Positions 1 to 5,928 are shown, numbered from the stretch's first letter. The stretch is 8,970 nucleotides of DNA from an uncultured Clostridia bacterium (GCA_946635125.1 CAMPBB010000017.1:1-8970), one strand, 5' to 3'. Made by a program: numbers and translations. The notes: generated by a model from the letters alone, not told the origin.

Positions 1-952
1 CACTTAAGTTACAGTTCTTTGGCATATATGCTGGTGGGTGTGCCCAATACCAAGCATCATATGTTCCGTTATCACAGTTGAGCATGTTGTAACCAGCTTT
101 TTCCAAAAGTTTAACTGCTTTTTCACTTTCTTTTAAAGTTCTTCCAACTTCTTTGTATTTTGTGTCATCTGGAACGGCACCAACGCAAAAGTCTTTTGTT
201 TTTGAAACAACACTATATCTAAGTGAAACTGGATAGTCTTCCCCACACATGTTCTTTATTGCTCGAACAATGTTTGTTGCAAACCTATAACGATTTTCAA
301 AACTTCCGCCATATTCATCTGTTCTTTGGTTTGTGTATGGAAGTGTGAATTGGTCTAAAAGATATCCTTCGTGCACTGCGTGAATTTCAACACCATCAAC
401 ACCAGCGTCTTTCAGTTTTTTGGCTGTTAACGCAAATCCTGAAATCATGTCTTCAATTTCTTTTTTGCTAATCTCTCGTGTTGTGTAACCTTCAAGCCAA
501 CGAGATGGCAAACGAGATGGAGAAGCACACAAACGCTCTAAGTCAATTATTGGTTTTAAAAGTTTGCACATAAACTTGTTTTTTATGATTCCTTTCATTG
601 AATTTGGAATTGAAAAAGAACGCCCAAAACCTGCCGTTAATTGCACAAACATTTTTGCACCTGTTTTGTGAAACTCTTCCATGTATGCCTTTAATTTTTT
701 AAACGCACCATTTGCCTTATAAAGCCATTGATTTCCCATTATGTTTCTAATTGGTGCTATTCCTGGAATAATAAGTCCAACATCGTGTTTTGCTAGGTCC
801 ATAAAAAACTCACTAGCATCTTTGTCGAAATGGTGTTTTTCCATCCAACCAAAAATTGATGTTCCGCCCATTGGACATAAAACAATTCTGTTTTTTATCT
901 CACAATTCCCAATCTTCCATGGTGTGAAAAGTGATTCGTATTTTTTGTTCAT
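1..952 (-). CDS. NADH:flavin oxidoreductase, Old Yellow Enzyme family (N-terminal part)
   Basis: The gene runs off the left edge, and 317 residues are visible. The fold is the FMN-binding TIM barrel of the Old Yellow Enzyme family, which reduces activated C=C bonds with NAD(P)H. It opens with the typical 'NRIVLCPMGG' FMN-site strand (about residues 21-30). H191 and H194 in 'IHAVHEGYLLDQF' form the H-x-x-H/N pair that binds the substrate oxygen, followed by 'TNQRTDEYGGSFENR'. The text most resembles the clostridial BaiCD/2,4-dienoyl-CoA reductase branch. Those proteins are usually about 640-680 residues, with a 4Fe-4S site and an FAD/NAD domain after the barrel. That part is outside the window, so whether it exists here is unknown. 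The start at 952 follows an AAGGAG ribosome site. The substrate cannot be told from sequence; steroid or bile-acid use is only one possibility. Confidence 0.93.
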   Translation of the reverse strand, partial: MNKKYESLFTPWKIGNCEIKNRIVLCPMGGTSIFGWMEKHHFDKDASEFFMDLAKHDVGLIIPGIAPIRNIMGNQWLYKANGAFKKLKAYMEEFHKTGAKMFVQLTAGFGRSFSIPNSMKGIIKNKFMCKLLKPIIDLERLCASPSRLPSRWLEGYTTREISKKEIEDMISGFALTAKKLKDAGVDGVEIHAVHEGYLLDQFTLPYTNQRTDEYGGSFENRYRFATNIVRAIKNMCGEDYPVSLRYSVVSKTKDFCVGAVPDDTKYKEVGRTLKESEKAVKLLEKAGYNMLNCDNGTYDAWYWAHPPAYMPKNCNLS

Positions 953-972
953 GTTTTTCTCCTTTTTTAATA

Positions 973-1001
973 AATTTATCTTATAGATAAAAAAAAGTCA
1001 A
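973..1001 (-). promoter_or_regulatory. Promoter of the flavin oxidoreductase gene
   Basis: On the minus strand TTGACT (996-1001) is followed after 17 bases by TAAATT (973-978), upstream of the AAGGAG and ATG of the oxidoreductase. The -35 box is good and the -10 box is weak. Confidence 0.5.
975..991. promoter_or_regulatory. Perfect inverted repeat inside a promoter, candidate operator
   Basis: TTTATCT and AGATAAA are perfect 7-base arms around a 3-base centre (TAT). The repeat fills the space between the -35 and -10 boxes of the oxidoreductase promoter, where a bound dimeric repressor would block polymerase. No regulator gene is visible next to it and the binding protein is unknown. Confidence 0.4.
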
Positions 1002-1030
1002 ACAAAACACCATAATTTTGTTAAATAATG

Positions 1031-1057
1031 AAAAAAACTGCTTTTGTTAAAAAGCAG
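1031..1057 (-). terminator. Rho-independent terminator of the TPR-like gene
   Basis: On the minus strand CTGCTTTT, a loop of TAAC, and AAAAGCAG form a perfect 8-pair stem followed by seven T. The TAA stop codon of the upstream gene is the first three bases of the loop, so translation ends inside the hairpin. Confidence 0.85.
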
Positions 1058-1631
1058 AATCTTCATCATCTTTTAAACTTAAAAATGCTCTAACTTCTTT
1101 TTCATCAAGTTTTAAGTTTTGAGCAATTCTTTGAAGTAAACTTTTTTGTTCAAAACTAACTTCTCTTGTTTTTCTTTGTTTTTTGATTGCAAGTTTTAAA
1201 AACTCCAATGCTTGTGAAAACTCACCCACATCACAAAAAGCCGCCGACACACTTGTCCACAAAGCACTTGAATCACACTTATATAAATCTGTGTATTTTT
1301 GAGCAATTGAAATTGCCAAAGCTGACTGATGCAAACTTCTTAAAACGCTTGTTAGAATTGGAAGAACAAGTTTCACCAAATTTTGGTCATCATGATATTG
1401 GTCCAAAATAAACTCCCCAACCTCTTTTGCTTTTATGTGTTGCCCACTTTCCTTTAATGCTTTTAAAAAACTTAAAAGCTCTTCTTTTTTATATTGTTTA
1501 TAGTCAAATTTTTTAAAGTGAATTTCTGAAAGCTTTTTTTGAATTTCATCTGGAACTCTGCAAAAAGTGCTGTCCACAAAACTGTTGTTAATGTAATAAT
1601 ATATCTCTCCGTCAAGCTCAATTTTTTCCAT
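1047..1631 (-). CDS. Small TPR-like helical repeat protein of unknown function
   Basis: This is a 194-residue soluble protein with no signal peptide. The N-terminal 40 residues include a Tyr-rich strand ('EIYYYINNSF'). The rest is predicted all-helical. One segment, 'ALWTSVSAAFCDVGEFSQALEFLKLAIKKQ', has the spacing of a TPR unit (W, small residues, Gly, Ala), and an earlier unit surrounds 'SGQHIKAKEVGEFIL'. TPR proteins are usually scaffolds for protein contacts. No enzyme motif is seen and I do not recognise the family. The ATG at 1631 is chosen because AAGGAG (1639-1644) lies seven bases upstream. An in-frame ATG at 1667 would fall upstream of the expected transcription start. The gene is monocistronic: its own promoter, its own terminator, divergent from rsmG. 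Confidence 0.8.
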   Translation of the reverse strand: MEKIELDGEIYYYINNSFVDSTFCRVPDEIQKKLSEIHFKKFDYKQYKKEELLSFLKALKESGQHIKAKEVGEFILDQYHDDQNLVKLVLPILTSVLRSLHQSALAISIAQKYTDLYKCDSSALWTSVSAAFCDVGEFSQALEFLKLAIKKQRKTREVSFEQKSLLQRIAQNLKLDEKEVRAFLSLKDDEDSAF

Positions 1632-1653
1632 AAATTTTCTCCTTGTGTTTTTT

Positions 1654-1683
1654 AGTATAACAAACAAATTTTAAAAAAGTCAA
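1654..1683 (-). promoter_or_regulatory. Promoter of the TPR-like gene
   Basis: On the minus strand TTGACT (1678-1683), an 18-base spacer and TATACT (1654-1659) lie just upstream of the AAGGAG site. It is back to back with the rsmG promoter, with five bases between the two -35 boxes. Confidence 0.75.
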
Positions 1684-1688
1684 TTTTA

Positions 1689-1717
1689 TTGACAAATGAT
1701 TTTTCTTTTTTTATAAT
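1689..1717 (+). promoter_or_regulatory. Consensus promoter of rsmG, predicted leaderless
   Basis: TTGACA (1689-1694), a 17-base spacer and TATAAT (1712-1717) match the sigma-70/sigma-A consensus exactly. Only six bases separate the -10 box from the ATG at 1724, so the expected +1 falls on or next to the start codon. There is no room for, and no sign of, a Shine-Dalgarno site. Confidence 0.85.
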
Positions 1718-1723
1718 AACACC

Positions 1724-2419
1724 ATGGATAATTTAATTGATGTTTTTAATAATTACAACATTTGTGTGAGCAATGTTCAAGAAAAACAGTTTGACGACTT
1801 TTATGAGTTTTTAACTCAAAAAAACAAAGTTATGAACTTAACTGCAATAACAGAGAAGGAAGATGTTTTGTTTAAGCACTTTTTGGATTGTTGTTTGCCA
1901 CAAGATTGCTTTCCAAAAAATTGTGAAATTGTTGATGTTGGTGCTGGTGCTGGGTTTCCATCAATTCCTTTAAAAATATTAAGACCAGACCTAAAAATCA
2001 CAATGCTTGACAGCCTAAACAAAAGAGTTAATTTCTTAAACGAAACAATAAAACTCTTGGGGCTTAAAAACATTTCTGCATATCATTCAAGAGCAGAAGA
2101 TTTTTCAAAAACACATCGTGAAAAATTTGATGTTGCAACAGCAAGAGCAGTTTCTTCACTTCCAACACTTTTGGAATATTTGCTTCCACTTGTTAAAGTT
2201 GGTGGCATTGCAATAATTTATAAGTCAAACAAACTTGATGAAGAACTTTTGTCTTCACAAAACGCCTTAAAAATTTTGGGTGGAAAAATTAAAGAAATAA
2301 AAACTTACAACATTTTGGAAAAAGAGTTAACAAGAAACATTTTGATTGTTGAAAAAGTTGCAAACACCCCTCAAAAATATCCACGAGGCAAAAACGAGCC
2401 TAAAACAAAACCACTTTAA
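1724..2419 (+). CDS. rsmG: 16S rRNA (guanine(527)-N7)-methyltransferase RsmG (GidB)
   Basis: RsmG uses S-adenosylmethionine to methylate N7 of G527 in the 530 loop of 16S rRNA; loss gives low-level streptomycin resistance in several bacteria. The 231 residues match the family length. Hallmarks are 'NKVMNLTAITEKEDVLFKHFLD' near residue 34, the SAM-binding 'IVDVGAGAGFPSIPLKI' (about 68-84), 'MLDSLNKRVNFL' with the acidic ribose-binding Asp, 'ATARAVSSLPTL' (about 137-148) and the basic tail 'NTPQKYPRG'. The N-terminus from ATG 1724 aligns with B. subtilis RsmG as I recall it, so this start is favoured although no ribosome site precedes it. The usual gidA/parA neighbours are absent. No strong terminator follows; an A/T-only hairpin lies at 2423-2443. 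Confidence 0.97.
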   Translation: MDNLIDVFNNYNICVSNVQEKQFDDFYEFLTQKNKVMNLTAITEKEDVLFKHFLDCCLPQDCFPKNCEIVDVGAGAGFPSIPLKILRPDLKITMLDSLNKRVNFLNETIKLLGLKNISAYHSRAEDFSKTHREKFDVATARAVSSLPTLLEYLLPLVKVGGIAIIYKSNKLDEELLSSQNALKILGGKIKEIKTYNILEKELTRNILIVEKVANTPQKYPRGKNEPKTKPL

Positions 2420-2422
2420 CAA

Positions 2423-2443
2423 TAAAAATTTTGTAAATTTTTA
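2423..2443 (+). repeat. A/T-only inverted repeat after rsmG
   Basis: TAAAAATTT and AAATTTTTA are perfect 9-base arms around TGT, four bases after the rsmG stop. With no G-C pairs and no T-run it is a poor terminator; it may protect the 3' end or be chance in AT-rich DNA. Confidence 0.3.
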
Positions 2444-2452
2444 CCATTATGT

Positions 2453-2481
2453 TTGACAAAGAATAAAAAATATAATATATT
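2453..2481 (+). promoter_or_regulatory. Promoter of the Lys-rich-tail membrane protein
   Basis: TTGACA (2453-2458), 17 bases, TATATT (2476-2481). An overlapping TATAAT at 2471 is only 12 bases from the -35 box. The AGGAG at 2503-2507 is seven bases before the ATG. Confidence 0.7.
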
Positions 2482-2514
2482 GATTTCTAGGAAAATAAAA
2501 AAAGGAGAAAAATT

Positions 2515-3258
2515 ATGAACCAATCAACAAAAATAATGTTTTTAATTGGTCTTATTTGCAACATTTTGGAAATTGTTGTATTAATTGTTGGTATCTTTTT
2601 CTGTGCAATTGCAGTTGGTGCAAGCGACCAAATTTATCAAAAATGCGTAGAACAAGGAGTTACTCAATTTGATTCCGCCGAGGCAGTTTCATCATTCTTT
2701 ACAACCGGAGTGGCAGCATGCTCTTTTGGATTACTCTTTTCAATTGCCGTTTTGGTTGTTTCAAGACTTGCCAAAAAAGCTCAAGAAGAAAACAGAGCTA
2801 ACAAAGGCTACCCAATCACAATGATTGTTTTGGGTGCTTTGGATAATGTGTTCTATCTCGTTGCCGGAATTTTGAGTTTGATTGAAAACACTCAAGGAGC
2901 AAAAGTTCCAGCAAAAGCAATTGCTTCTGAAAACAACACTAAAACAGAAGAAGTTAAAGCTGAAACAGAAGTAAGTGCTCCTGCAAAAGCTGAAACAGAA
3001 GAAAAAGCTCCTGCAAAAAAAGTTGCCAAAAAAACTGAAACAGCAAAAAAAGCTGAAACAGCAAAAAAACCAACTCAAACAAAACAAGCAAAAACAACAA
3101 AAACACAAGAAAAACCAGTAACTAAACCAGCTGAAAACAAGACAGCAAGTAAGGCGCCAGCAAAATCATCTGCAAAAAAGACAGCAAGCAAGGCACCAGC
3201 AAAAACAGCAGAAAAAAAGACAGCAAAAGCAAGCACTAAAAAAACTAGTGCAAAATAA
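2515..3258 (+). CDS. Three-helix membrane protein with a Lys/Ala-rich repetitive tail
   Basis: The 247 residues split in two. Residues 1-122 hold three hydrophobic helices (about 8-36, 62-85 and 101-122). From 123 to the end the chain is low complexity, made almost only of K, A, T, E, P and S. Early in the tail are 'SAPAKAETEEKAPAKK' units; at the end are three 13-residue repeats beginning KTASKAPAK, KTASKAPAK and KTAKASTKK (residues 209-247). The composition recalls histone-H1-like bacterial tails, but similar tails occur in unrelated proteins. The basic loop after helix 2 ('SRLAKKAQEENRANKG') should be cytoplasmic, which puts the cationic tail outside the cell, perhaps on wall polyanions. 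If the topology is inverted, DNA or RNA binding is possible. I do not recognise the family. It has its own promoter and terminator. Confidence 0.85.
   Translation: MNQSTKIMFLIGLICNILEIVVLIVGIFFCAIAVGASDQIYQKCVEQGVTQFDSAEAVSSFFTTGVAACSFGLLFSIAVLVVSRLAKKAQEENRANKGYPITMIVLGALDNVFYLVAGILSLIENTQGAKVPAKAIASENNTKTEEVKAETEVSAPAKAETEEKAPAKKVAKKTETAKKAETAKKPTQTKQAKTTKTQEKPVTKPAENKTASKAPAKSSAKKTASKAPAKTAEKKTAKASTKKTSAK
3139..3255 (+). repeat. Three tandem 39-bp coding repeats
   Basis: Three in-frame 39-base units (3139-3177, 3178-3216, 3217-3255) encode the last 39 residues of the Lys-rich tail. The first two are nearly identical at DNA level in their first half and the third has diverged. Repeat-unit gain or loss would change tail length without shifting frame. 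Confidence 0.7.
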
Positions 3259-3259
3259 G

Positions 3260-3290
3260 AAAAAATAAGGCAAAAATGCCTTATTTTTTT
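3260..3290. terminator. Bidirectional Rho-independent terminator
   Basis: AAAATAAGGCA and TGCCTTATTTT pair around a loop of AAAA, with a T-run on the plus strand and the complementary A-run serving as the T-run on the minus strand. It lies between the convergent ends of the Lys-rich membrane protein (stop 3256-3258) and the GNAT gene (stop 3297-3299) and can serve both. Confidence 0.9.
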
Positions 3291-3296
3291 TATTAT

Positions 3297-3836
3297 TTAT
3301 AAATTCAAATAATACTGGCTCATTCCTTCATAGTGAGCTTTTGTTATTTTTTGAATCTTGCTATTTTTTGGAAACTTTTTAAATCCACAAGTTTTAAGCA
3401 TTTTTATGCTTGGGGTGTTTGTGTCATCAGTTGTAACTGTTACCTGCTTGTAACCTTTCTTTTTGGCTTCTTGAATTAAAAGTTTAAGACCAGCTGTTCC
3501 ATAACCCATGTTTCTCTTTTTGGGGCTTATTGTGTAACCAATGTGCCCAGAATGCAAAACTTCATTCCTTAACTTTTCTGTTTTTAACAAGAACCAACCA
3601 ACAGGGGTTTCTCCATCAAACAAGATGTAATATGTCATTGGCGAAATAACATAACTAATCAAAATATTTTTGCTCGCCATTTCAAGTATGCAACAATATT
3701 TTCTAAACTCATCACGGCTTAAACCATTTGCAACATTTTCATCTTGAGTTTCTTCAAATCTTGGAATTTCTTGAAATAAACCATAGATTTGGTCACTTAA
3801 TTTTTCTGTTACTTTTTTAAGTTTTAATTTTGACAT
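3297..3836 (-). CDS. GNAT-family N-acetyltransferase
   Basis: The enzyme is expected to move an acetyl group from acetyl-CoA to an amine on an unknown acceptor. The 179 residues contain the GNAT core: a beta strand with 'GETPVGWFLLK' (about 75-85), then 'HIGYTISPKKRNMGYGTAGLKLL', where R108-x-x-G111-x-G113 is the motif that binds the CoA pyrophosphate. 'DDTNTPSIKMLKTCGFKKF' is the motif-B helix found in most GNATs. The phrase 'HIGYTISPKKRNMGYGT' resembles COG3981-type predicted acetyltransferases. ATG 3836 is preferred over an in-frame TTG at 3839 because GGAG (3845-3848) sits eight bases before it. The gene follows the DUF4116-like gene by 43 bases with no clear promoter of its own, so the two are probably cotranscribed. 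Confidence 0.9.
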   Translation of the reverse strand: MSKLKLKKVTEKLSDQIYGLFQEIPRFEETQDENVANGLSRDEFRKYCCILEMASKNILISYVISPMTYYILFDGETPVGWFLLKTEKLRNEVLHSGHIGYTISPKKRNMGYGTAGLKLLIQEAKKKGYKQVTVTTDDTNTPSIKMLKTCGFKKFPKNSKIQKITKAHYEGMSQYYLNL

Positions 3837-3861
3837 CAATCATACTCCATTTTTTTTAGTT

Positions 3862-3873
3862 ACTTTTAAAAGT
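3862..3873. repeat. 12-bp palindrome between the DUF4116-like and GNAT genes
   Basis: ACTTTTAAAAGT is perfectly self-complementary, and the flanking AGTTA/TAACT can extend pairing across a bulge. No T-run follows on the minus strand, so it is not a normal terminator. It could be an operator or a processing site in the operon. Confidence 0.3.
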
Positions 3874-3879
3874 GTTAAC

Positions 3880-4878
3880 TTATTTCCCCTTTATTATTTT
3901 GTTAACTTTTTTCATATAATCTTCATCAGCAAGAAGTTTCTTTGGCAAAACATCTGCGGCTTTTTTGTTGTATTTTATAAGACCCAACATAAAATCTTTG
4001 TCAAACTTTAAAATGTTTGGAATAACTTTGTAAACATCTCCATAAAACTCTGCCACTTTCAAAATGAATTCTTTGTCATTTAACAATTCATTTTTGTCAT
4101 CAAGAAAATGTGGTGATTTTTTAACAGCTGCAAGCAAAGCATCTTTGTTTGTGCTTTTTGAAATTGGGGCGCCATTTTCAACAGCCAACTCAACAAAACG
4201 CTGGTCGTTTTTTATTTCTTCACTAAAATATTGGATTTCTTCACCATTCCAAGCCAAAACAAGCTTTGCAAATTTTTTGCTGTTTCTTAATTTTTCACTT
4301 GCATATTTTGCAACACTTTCAATATATTCTCCACCAAGTTCAATTACTTTTTCAAAATATTCATAAGTGTTTTTGAGTTCATCACCAGTTTGCAGAATAA
4401 TGTCTTCTTTAAATTCTGCTCCATCAAAGGCTGCAAGAGCTATTTCCATGTTGTTTTTTAATCTGTTTGAAGCATACTTGAAGTTTTCACTTCTCGCCTC
4501 AACTGCTGCCAAAACAATTTCTTCATCATCTTGCCATTGCTGTTGAACCTTATCTAATATTGTGTTCTCCACACCATCTTCTTTTATGAATTCCATAATT
4601 TCAGGTTTTGTGAGAGAAGCATAATCTGTTTCATATTCCTGCTGTTGCACATTTTTTGTTTTATTATCACTATTATTGCTAATATAAACTTCTTTATCAC
4701 TGTTTGTAAGCATCACAGCAAACATAACAAGAAAAAGTATTCCAACAATAAATACAGCATACCCAACATAAGACAAAATGTTAATGTGGAAAATTAGTCC
4801 AACAGAAATGCTGCCAGCTCCCAAAATCGCCAAAATGCTCATCAATGTTAATGCAATTTTTAAACTACCTTTATTCAT
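3880..4878 (-). CDS. Membrane-anchored DUF4116-like helical repeat protein
   Basis: The protein has 332 residues. Two N-terminal hydrophobic helices (about 8-30 and 34-57) form a hairpin anchor, followed by a polar Asn/Gln-rich linker (58-90). From about 95 to the end come several degenerate repeats of roughly 35-45 residues: 'DDEEIVLAAVEARSENFKYAS', 'LRNSKKFAKLVLAWNGEEI', 'NDQRFVELAVENGAP', 'NDKEFILKVAEFYGDVYKVIP', 'FDKDFMLGLIKYNKKAADVLP'. The pattern 'D.e.v..av......l.yas..lk.d' is that of DUF4116, a helical repeat of unknown function common in clostridia and in some Legionella and amoebal proteins. With both termini cytoplasmic, the repeats would lie inside the cell at the membrane. The start at 4878 has a strong AAGGAG site. 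It leads a likely two-gene operon with the GNAT gene. Confidence 0.85.
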   Translation of the reverse strand: MNKGSLKIALTLMSILAILGAGSISVGLIFHINILSYVGYAVFIVGILFLVMFAVMLTNSDKEVYISNNSDNKTKNVQQQEYETDYASLTKPEIMEFIKEDGVENTILDKVQQQWQDDEEIVLAAVEARSENFKYASNRLKNNMEIALAAFDGAEFKEDIILQTGDELKNTYEYFEKVIELGGEYIESVAKYASEKLRNSKKFAKLVLAWNGEEIQYFSEEIKNDQRFVELAVENGAPISKSTNKDALLAAVKKSPHFLDDKNELLNDKEFILKVAEFYGDVYKVIPNILKFDKDFMLGLIKYNKKAADVLPKKLLADEDYMKKVNKIIKGK

Positions 4879-4912
4879 TATTTTTCTCCTTTTTCATCTT
4901 TTAAACGATTAT

Positions 4913-4941
4913 ATTATACCAAAAATAAGGAAAAAAGTCAA
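4913..4941 (-). promoter_or_regulatory. Promoter of the DUF4116-like/GNAT operon
   Basis: On the minus strand TTGACT (4936-4941), a 17-base spacer and TATAAT (4913-4918) precede the AAGGAG site and the ATG at 4878. Confidence 0.8.
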
Positions 4942-4943
4942 TA

Positions 4944-4977
4944 TAATAACCCAAGCCAGACTTGGTTTGGGTTATTA
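4944..4977. repeat. 14-bp inverted repeat upstream of the DUF4116-like promoter
   Basis: TAATAACCCAAGCC and GGTTTGGGTTATTA flank a 6-base loop (AGACTT). All pairs match except 4955/4968, which is G-U in plus-strand RNA and A-C in minus-strand RNA. It begins two bases beyond the -35 box. It could be a terminator for the rhomboid transcript, though neither strand has an immediate T-run, or an operator for the DUF4116-like operon. The rest of the gap to 5060 is AT-rich with no gene. Confidence 0.45.
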
Positions 4978-5060
4978 CAATAAATATTAACAATTAAAAA
5001 TGTTTTTTAAATATTATAAAAAACAAACGCAAGAAAAAATTCATAAATGCGATAAAGACT

Positions 5061-5747
5061 TTATTTATTATGTGATTTTTTAAAGTATATTAAGCGTAGT
5101 TCCATCAATAAACAAATTAAAGCCCCAGCCAAAAAACCTGTGTAGTGTCCACCATTATAAAGTAACTCGTGTGGATACCAAGTCATGCCAACTTCTCTGC
5201 CAGCCACCACAAACCAATCACCATCAAATGTGTTAATAGACATAATTAAGTATATAAGGACCAAAAAGATTATTCCCCAAACAATGTTAAACTTTGTTCT
5301 TCTTTCTTTTTTTAAAGAGAAGAAAAAATCAACAAAAATAAATCCATAAAAAGCAAATATCACAACAGAAAATCCAACCCAATCTGTGGAGAGTTCATTA
5401 CTTCCAACAAAAGCTGAAGCAAAAACAGCTAAAAAGAATGTGAGCACTAATAGTGGAATGCTTCCACATTTTCGCTCAAGATATAATCCACACACCAGCA
5501 TAGACACGGAATTAAAAATCACATGTGCCCAGTCTGAATGGAAAAAACAATTTATAAAATTTTGTATAAAATTAGATAAATTCATGAATTGATACCATTC
5601 ATACTCACCTGCATTACCAAAATGATGTATCCTTATCCCTGAGTTAAAAATTAGCAATAAACCAGCAATTATAATCATTGTTGAAATAAAAAAATAGTTT
5701 CTATTCCACCAGTGTATAGTTTTTTTACTATCATTAATAAATTCCAT
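5061..5747 (-). CDS. Rhomboid-family intramembrane serine protease (divergent)
   Basis: Rhomboids cut transmembrane substrates within the membrane using a Ser-His dyad. The 228 residues hold about six hydrophobic helices (about 17-35, 74-92, 97-116, 123-143, 153-171, 199-220). Family marks are 'HSDWAHVIFNSVSMLVCG' with the H75-x3-N79 oxyanion-side motif, 'YLERKCGS' after it, S127 in 'VGFSVVIFAFYG' as nucleophile and H201 in 'NGGHYTGFLAG' as the catalytic His. The usual G-x-S-G is G-F-S-V here, so the residue after the Ser is changed; both dyad residues remain. The loop between helices 5 and 6 (172-198) is long. ATG 5747 follows AGAGGAG (5754-5760). The frame stays open to 5894 but that part is the tRNA-Ser. 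No separate promoter is visible, so it is probably read through from the tRNA. A membrane rhomboid fold without protease activity is the alternative. Confidence 0.85.
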   Translation of the reverse strand: MEFINDSKKTIHWWNRNYFFISTMIIIAGLLLIFNSGIRIHHFGNAGEYEWYQFMNLSNFIQNFINCFFHSDWAHVIFNSVSMLVCGLYLERKCGSIPLLVLTFFLAVFASAFVGSNELSTDWVGFSVVIFAFYGFIFVDFFFSLKKERRTKFNIVWGIIFLVLIYLIMSINTFDGDWFVVAGREVGMTWYPHELLYNGGHYTGFLAGALICLLMELRLIYFKKSHNK

Positions 5748-5762
5748 GAAATACTCCTCTTT

Positions 5763-5797
5763 AAATAAAGCTCCACAAAAACACGCTTGTGCGGAGC
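5763..5797 (-). terminator. Hairpin between tRNA-Ser and the rhomboid gene
   Basis: On the minus strand GCTCC-G-CACA pairs with TGTGGAGC (one bulged G), followed by TTTATTT. It starts seven bases after the TCA at the tRNA end and stops just before the rhomboid ribosome site. It would end most tRNA transcripts and act as a partial barrier for the rhomboid gene. Confidence 0.6.
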
Positions 5798-5806
5798 CAC
5801 AATTGA

Positions 5807-5892
5807 CGGACAGAAGAGGATTCGAACTTCCGGATGCTGTTAACATCGCACGCTTTCCAAGTGTGTGCCTTAAACCACTCGACCATCTGTCC
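5807..5892 (-). tRNA. tRNA-Ser(GGA), copy 1, with stem mismatches
   Basis: The 86-base minus-strand sequence folds as a class II tRNA: acceptor GGACAGA/TCTGTCC, anticodon loop TTGGAAA (anticodon GGA, reading UCC/UCU), a long variable arm with a GATG/CATC stem, T loop TTCGAAT and discriminator G. Compared with the copy at the right edge it has three transitions. Plus-strand position 5862 gives an A30-C40 mismatch in the anticodon stem. Position 5828 gives A52-C62 in the T stem. Position 5806 turns the encoded CCA into TCA. CCA could be rebuilt by CCA transferase, but two broken stem pairs suggest a decaying or poorly working gene. It has a plausible promoter upstream. Confidence 0.85.
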
Positions 5893-5928
5893 ATAGTTTA
5901 ATTACAAAAATATTTATGCCACAAAGTT

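Noticed and set aside
741..986. Plus-strand frame opposite the oxidoreductase start
   Set aside because: It is antisense to a clear Old Yellow Enzyme coding frame and its promoter, with no ribosome site and no family features.
1632..1667. Upstream ATG adding 12 residues to the TPR-like protein
   Set aside because: It covers the -10 box at 1654-1659 and has no ribosome site, while the ATG at 1631 has AAGGAG at seven bases.
2761..3108. Cys/Phe-rich 115-residue minus-strand frame
   Set aside because: The composition is the mirror of the Lys/Ala-rich repeats on the other strand; such frames arise automatically opposite AAA/GCA-rich DNA.
5748..5894. Open frame extending the rhomboid gene upstream by 49 codons
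   Set aside because: The extension is tRNA-Ser and terminator DNA read as protein; a strong AGAGGAG site marks the ATG at 5747.
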